From assembly GCA_028023455.1 (NCBI GenBank), contig JAQFVV010000073.1:310001-374000 (forward strand): a stretch of 64,000 bases of DNA, given 5' to 3'. A program made the translations under genes and the position numbers. Source of the DNA: Epiperipatus broadwayi (lineage: Eukaryota > Onychophora > Udeonychophora > Euonychophora > Peripatidae). Numbering within the stretch: the first letter of the stretch is position 1; each line of letters starts with the position of its first letter. Below the pieces are notes generated by a model, which saw nothing but the letters and a program-made list of their open reading frames with translations, did no database searches and was not told the origin of the DNA. Shown in pieces: positions 57,851 to 64,000 of the stretch.

Positions 57851-59958
57851 TTATAATGAGCCAAAAAAAAGTGATGATCAAATCTACTGCAATCTGCACT
57901 ACATGGGCACCATCTAGGCATTTGAGCCTACAAAAATTTATAAAGTAGGCAGATACGTGCTGTTAAGATTCCACTTTATTTAAATATTCAGATCGTTAGC
58001 CCATTGTCACTAGCTCACAGAGATGCAGAGATAATAAATAACTTGTTTAATTGCATCTTAAATATATATAAAAAAATAAAAGCCACTGCCAGAAATGAAC
58101 ACATAATATATTTATTTACACACATATAAATTTGAATCATTTTAAATTTTGAGGAATAGATTTAACATTTAGATTTTTTATATTAACTTTTAATTTTACA
58201 TTTAAATAGATTGCAATGAGTTTAATATTTTATTTAGAGGGTCGAGTATGAATAGACTACATAGATCTGCATTTGAAAAGAAAATATTCTTTCCCTTATT
58301 TAACCTTAGGCCAAAAGTTTGCAGTCAAACCGGTGTCAATCCATCTGATACATTTATGTATTCGATGTAGCATGAAAATACAACAGCACATATATACTAT
58401 ACTGTCAGGAATGGACATCTGAACAGTATAGTTAGAGAAGACATTGATTCTTGACCAATACAGGAATGTTACATCTGTATGTCAAGAAGAACAATAAAAT
58501 AAAAACTCCATAGGAAGGGACCATGGTCCTTTTTACCGACTTACAATCCCATCCATAGGCAAAGAGTTGGTGTGGTGTATACAGCGATTCTGACATAACA
58601 AAACTCATACTACATCTACTAATTACACAAATATATCCAATCTATTGACCTAATTTAACTACATAACAAATAACCTAAGATTACCCTCCCTTAATATAAC
58701 TTTACAAAACTATATAGCCAATCATGCCCGACTTAAATTTAACATTTAGATACGTTCGCACAGATGAATTTTATACAATTTGTTTTATAATGTTGAGTAT
58801 AGATTGGCTGCATAGATTCCATGGTTAAAAACATTCCAAAATAAACATAACCGATCAAAATATAAAATCATCGATAATGTCAATTGCAGAGGGAATACAA
58901 GAAACCCAATGATATTCATCATAAGATACCGCATCAACATCGATGACCTATATATTCTAATCGAATATGAAAACCACAACATAATTAACCGCTAATGAAT
59001 CTATGCAATGTCTATACTCAACTTAAATTTCATGCATTTAAATAATTTATAAAATAAAAAAAAAAATGGAAATGATGTTTATCAAATGCAAAACATATAA
59101 AATTAAACATTATTAATTGATCTAAAAACTTACAAAAGTGAGACAAGAGTCCATTTTAACATTTAAGTTGGCTTGTTTATCAAATTTGTCAAACCCAGAT
59201 GAAAGTTCTTAATTTTTCTTTTTTTTTATGATTTTAAAAATTGTTTAGTTCCTATAGCTTACAGTAGAATCCAGGTTCCTGTTGGCAATTCCCATGAAGA
59301 CTTTCAGGGAGGACCGGTCTGATATTTTGGAGGTAACATTAGCTGGTTCCATTCTGGTATCAGTCTTTTCATTTTTACTATAAGTGAGAGAGAATTACAA
59401 GTGCGTCTTATCATTCATCTCACCAAATCAAGCTCAAACTGTCAGGAAACTGAATATTTCTCTTTTTATAATCCTCCTATGGATTCCACAAACAAAAATG
59501 TCACTGTTCCATTTTTTCATTATAGTCCGGGCCTTTATTTGCTGCTTCTATATTGGACAAACATTCTTTATTCTCTTATCTAATTTTCATCTGACTTTTA
59601 ATTACACAAGATCCCCAAGGCTAGCTTGCTTTTCAATTAATAAACAATCATTTCCATTTACGGATTACAGGAATTAATTAATACCTGTTTTTATTTTTAA
59701 TTATGTTATTTCTTTATTAAAATATTTTTATATTTAAATCTTGTATTTTTTTTATCACAAAGTATGTTCAAATACTTTTTTTATTTATATAAAAAATATT
59801 TTTAAAGTTTTGCATCTGTGCGAAAATATATACGTTATACATTTAACAAACATGTTAATTTTAGCATTTAGTCTTTTTTTTAATACATTTATTTTTATTT
59901 GCGAACTTAAAAGTTTTTATTTCAATTTAATGTAACGGCATATTTATATATCATTATA
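57851..59958 (-). repeat. 3' LTR of an LTR retroelement (2,108 bp)
   Basis: It matches 60,486-62,400 along its whole length, including GCACTACATGGGCACCATCT/GCACTACACGGGCGCCATCT, AAATTTATAAAGTAGGCAGA and TCCAGGTTCCTGTTGGCAAT, with scattered, mostly transition-type changes. Relative to the other LTR it has an extra segment of about 200 bp near 59,373-59,590. A 65-codon minus-strand frame (58,982-58,785) is open in both LTRs, but 15 residues differ, so coding constraint is unlikely. The outer edge is at 57,851, next to ATATA. Confidence 0.85.
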
Positions 59959-60485
59959 TATCAGTAAACTTCCTCAAAAAAAAAAAAACCATTAAAAAAA
60001 AAAGAATTTACTTAGTGTTAGTAATTACGTTACACAAATTGATTATATATGAAAATTTCACAAGAACAAAACTTTTTTTTAAAAGACAAAACAGTAATTA
60101 CACAAATATAATGATTAAAAAATGTTGACTGTTGGTTTCCTATTACCAGCTAAATTTCTGCCCCCTCCCTTCCAAATTTCTTTTCTTCTGCTTTTAACTA
60201 TTACTTACGCAAGTTGAACGATTAGATTTTAAATTAGACAAGACTTTTTTTTTTAAAAAAATATGATCTATATTTATTATTACATTTTATTCCTCACATT
60301 TATTTTTACATATGCACAATTTTTCTTACTGGCAGTACCTTTAAAACAAAATTCAAAGTATAACTTTACGTTAATGCAAAAAATATATTTATATTTCAGA
60401 AAAAATATTACGGGCATGATTTTTCTTTAAAATTCTCAGAGCACTCGGTGGTTTATTAAAGATTGAGCCCCATGTTGGGCACCAG
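59959..60485 (-). mobile_element. Interior of a non-autonomous LTR element (527 bp)
   Basis: The interior is far too short for gag-pol and has no ORF. On the minus strand it begins directly with the primer binding site. A strong polypurine tract occurs inside (reverse complement of CTGCCCCCTCCCTTCC, about 60,159-60,176), but it lies some 200 bp from the 3' LTR, so its role is unclear. Elements of this kind (large LTRs, minimal interior) would depend on an autonomous relative's proteins. Confidence 0.75.
60467..60484 (-). promoter_or_regulatory. Primer binding site, tRNA-Lys type
   Basis: Read on the minus strand this is TGGTGCCCAACATGGGGC, one base after the end of the right-hand LTR. It matches 16 of 18 positions of the tRNA-Lys(1,2)-type primer binding site as I recall it. 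The two differences are C-to-T and G-to-A. Position and sequence together fix the element's orientation as minus. Confidence 0.8.
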
Positions 60486-62400
60486 TTATAATGACCAAAA
60501 GAAAGTGATGATCGAATCTACCGCAATCTGCACTACACGGGCGCCATCTAGGCATTTGAGCCTAGAAAAATTTATAAAGTAAGCAGATACGCGCTGTTAA
60601 GATTCCACTTTATTTAAATATTCAGATCATTAGCCCATTGTCACTAGCTCATGGAGATGCAGAGATAATAAATAACTTGTTTAATTGCATCTTAAATATA
60701 TATATAAATAAAAGCCACTGCCAGAAATTAACACATAAAAATATTTATTTACGCACATATAAATTTTGAATCATTTTAAATTTTGAGGAATAGATTTAAC
60801 ATTTAGATTTTTCTATTAACTTTTAATTTTACATTTAAATAGATTGCAATGAGTTTAATAATTTATTTAGAGGGTCGAGTATGAATAGACTACATAGATC
60901 TGCATTTGAAAAGAAAATATTCTTTCCCTTATTTAACCTTAGGCCAAAAGTTCACAGTCAAACTGGCATAAATCCATCTGATACATTTATGTATTCGATG
61001 TAGCATGAAAATACAACAGCACATATATACTATACTGTCAGGAATGGACATCTGAACAGTATAGTTAGAGAAGACATTGACTCTTGACCAATACAGGAAT
61101 GCTACATCTGTATGGCAAGAAGAACAATAAAATAAAAACTCCATAGGAAGGGACCATGGTCCTTTTTACCGACTTACAATCCCATCCATATGCAAAGGGT
61201 TGGTGTGGTGTATACAGCAATTCTGCACGTAGCAAAACTCATACTACATCTACTAATTACACAAATATATTCAATCCATTTAACTAAGAAATGAATAGAC
61301 TAAGATTACCTTCCCTTAATATAACTTTACAAAACTATATAGCCATTCATGCCTGACTTAAATGTAACATTTAGATACATTCACGCAGACGAATTTTATA
61401 CAATTTGTTTTATAATGTTGAGTATATATCAGCTGCATAGATTCCATGGTTAAAAACATTCCAACATAAACATAACTGATCAAAATATAAAGTCATCCAT
61501 AACATCAATTGCAGAGGGAATACAAAAAAGCCAATGGTATTCAACATAAGATACCACATCGACATCAATGACCTATATATTCTAATTGGATATGAAAAAC
61601 ACAACATAATTAACTGCTAATGAATCTATGCAACGTCTATACCCAACTTAAATTTCATGCATTTAAGTAATTTATACAATAAGAAAAAAATGGCAATGAT
61701 GTTTATCAAATGCAAAACATATAAAATTAAACATTATTAATTGATCTAAAAACTTACAAAAGTCAGATAAAAGTCCATTTTAACATTTAAGTTGGCTTGT
61801 TTATTAAATTTGTCAAACCCAGATGGAAGTTCTTAATTATTCTTTTTTTTATGATTTTAAAAGTTGTTTAGTTCCTATAGCTTACAGAAGAATCCAGGTT
61901 CCTGCTGGCAATTACCATGAAGACTTTCAGGGAAGACCGGTCTCATATTTTGGAGGTGGCATTAGCTGGTTCCATTCTGGTATCATAGTCTTTTCATTTT
62001 TACTATAAGTAAAAACTTAAATTAAAACTTTTTAATTACACAAGAGTCCCAAGGCTAGCTTGCTTTTCAATTAAGAAACAATCATTTCCATTTATGGATT
62101 ACAGGAATTAATTAATACCTGTTTTTATTTTTACTTACGTTATTTCTTTATTAAAATATTTTTATATTTAAATCTTGTATTTTTTATTATTATCACAAAG
62201 TATGTTCAAATACTTTTTTTATTTATAAAAAAAAATATTTTTAAAGTTTCGCATCTGTGCGAATATATATACGTTATATGTTTAACAAACATTTTAATTT
62301 TAGTATTTAGTTTTTTTTTTTTTAATACATTTATTTTTATTTGCGAACTTAAAAGTTTTTATTTCAATTTAATGTAATGGCATATTTATATATCGTTACA
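60486..62400 (-). repeat. 5' LTR of the LTR retroelement (1,915 bp)
   Basis: On the minus strand it starts with TGTAACGATATATAAATATG at 62,400 and ends at 60,486, one base before the primer binding site. It would carry the promoter; no TATA box or start was assigned. The outer flank is ATATA (62,401-62,405), matching ATATA at 57,846-57,850, a possible 5-bp target-site duplication in low-complexity DNA. Confidence 0.85.
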
Positions 62401-63844
62401 ATATATATATATATATTGTACTGTTTATTTATATATATGGTACAAATTGCTATTTAATATTATGTATCATTGAAATAAAAAAAAAGAGAACACGATCTTT
62501 AATTTTTTTTGTAATATAATGTTGTTTTAAGAAAAATGTACAGTGAAAGTTTAATTTTTCTTATATATGTATATAGTTTAATTAAAATAAATTCGATATT
62601 GGAAAGTGCATACCGAATAATTGATTCAAATAGTGAAAGAAAATTTCAAATGTAAAAGATTGCTATCAGAAATGACTTTCTAGTGGTGATTAAAGATGGC
62701 AGGAATTCATAAACAGAAAAGAGACTTTGTAGTAAAAAAAAAAGAGAAATAATGTAGAAGTTTATAAAATAGAACAAAAGGTAAAAGAAATATGCACAGA
62801 ACTTCTAAAAAAGAATCTGGGGATATAAAAAGAGCTGTCAGGTTGAAAAGGGTCTTTGTCCTTTTTTCCAGAGAGTGTTGAGCAATTTGAGATGCCTCGT
62901 AATTTTTTTAATAAAAAAATAATAAAATGTGTCCACTTAGATACGAACTGAAACCACTCCCCATGAGTGAGTAGAACTCTATCATTTGCAGACACTTTCT
63001 CTCAAGAAAAATCATCTAAATCATCATCTGGCTCTACCTAAATACCGATCAGAGACTTGTAAGGAATAAAAGAATAAAAAAAACTACTGCAGACTACGCA
63101 TTGAAAGAATTGGACATCGGAATATCAATCACCTACTTAAATTTCAAACTTACTGGTAAGTTAATGGCCATAACTTTTATATAAAGCTTTATGAACTGAG
63201 ATTTGAATGAAATGTTTATCTCATCATTTTTTGTCTAAAGTCAGAGTGTTGAATGAAACTGTTACCACAATAAAAATAAAGGAGACACAAACTAGCTACT
63301 ACAAGAAGAAATATTTGAAACAAATTATTAAATTAGTTATGCATAATCCTTTCCAATATTATAATTTTTTAATCATAAATATTAGATGTTTGACGGGCTA
63401 TAATAAACCTTTATTACTAATATAACTTCCATTGTATGTGTATGAAATTAATACTGTTATTATATTTAAGTTTTAGATTTGATTATTTAGATTCAAATTA
63501 GTGTATAAATTACCTTTATCAAATAGATTTATTTTCTTAATTAAGTCAAAGGGAATATCTTCTACTACTTAATGGGAATTTTAACCCTGATTGTATAATT
63601 ACTACTTTACGAGTTACGATATGTTTGACCAGAATCAGTGAGTCTAACAACTCTGGCACCCTCATTTATAAATTAAAACTGATTCAGCTCACAATTGTAC
63701 TCATTACAATTCTAGGTCAAGTTGATCAGGAAATATAGTTATGTTTTTTGAAATAAAAAAAATGAAACATTTTTTCTTTTCCATAACTTGATCAACTTAT
63801 GCAATTTATTGCATATAGAGGCCTAGCAAGATATGGAAAACATT

Positions 63845-63847
<3 letters not shown>
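62401..63847. other. AT-rich DNA without a recognisable gene
   Basis: An inverted pair with AAGTTGATCA near 63,719 and TTGATCAACTT near 63,788 flanks an A-rich loop. No coding potential was noticed. Confidence 0.45.

Positions 63848-63914
<67 letters not shown>
63848..63914. repeat. (TA)n microsatellite
   Basis: Pure TA tract close to the right edge of the window. Confidence 0.95.
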
Positions 63915-63915
<1 letters not shown>

Positions 63916-64000
63916 CCATTAGTAAACAGTCACCACCTAAACATACCAATATAGATGGTAATCAATATTTCTCACTGTTGTCAAGGCAACCTCTCTTCTT

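Noticed and set aside
58785-61607. A 65-codon minus-strand frame present in both LTRs (58,785-58,982 and 61,410-61,607)
   Set aside because: Fifteen of 65 residues differ between two copies of one LTR, as expected for neutral drift. It is more likely chance openness than a conserved peptide.

Overview
This is a strongly AT-rich, gene-poor stretch of nuclear DNA from a metazoan, most likely an invertebrate. The RTE-type and other non-LTR retrotransposons, the GIY-YIG Penelope-like elements, the tRNA-derived short repeats and the many long (TA)n and (TATC)n microsatellites all point that way. The sequence alone does not fix the phylum. I see no host protein-coding gene, tRNA or rRNA. The only long intact coding region is the 985-codon endonuclease/reverse-transcriptase ORF of a full-length RTE-like element on the minus strand (11,256-14,553), bounded by an 11-bp target-site duplication.

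Layout. 1-11,244: a short hammerhead-ribozyme repeat, then unannotatable AT-rich DNA with a local duplication. 11,245-14,564: the complete RTE element. 15,326-22,140: two copies of an unknown repeat, each next to a (TA)n tract, and a second short hammerhead repeat. 22,700-27,600: a decayed reverse transcriptase of another LINE type, a fold-back element with a hammerhead, and a decayed RTE. 30,986-33,913: an RTE 3' end, a head-to-head palindrome of two 5'-truncated GIY-YIG Penelope-like elements, and a tandem 418-bp repeat with two matching type-I hammerhead motifs. 35,535-38,720: inverted tRNA-derived SINE pairs. 44,806-45,394: an uninterrupted (TATC)n tract of about 147 units. 47,010-50,709: nested insertions (a repeat with microsatellite tails and a Penelope palindrome inside an RTE 3' fragment), then an RTE copy that keeps its 5' end but has a dead endonuclease. 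50,770-57,446: a field of short hammerhead/tRNA-like repeats, tandem and inverted. 57,851-62,400: an LTR retroelement with roughly 2-kb LTRs around a 527-bp interior and a tRNA-Lys-type primer binding site.

Main theme. At least six sequence families carry a recognisable type-I hammerhead order (stem I, CUGANGA, stem II, GAAA, short stem III, NUH, stem I). Several copies keep every core base: 755-795 (+), 24,545-24,586 (+), 33,292-33,338 (-), 33,709-33,755 (-) and 52,703-52,763 (+). These families occur again and again as either tandem dimers with a period near 400 bp or head-to-head inverted pairs. The dimers resemble animal retrozymes, and hammerheads are known in Penelope-like elements. The pattern suggests a non-autonomous, possibly circular-RNA-producing retroelement community that lives alongside the RTE and Penelope enzymes. 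The ribozyme calls rest on hand-drawn pairing and need folding and expression evidence.
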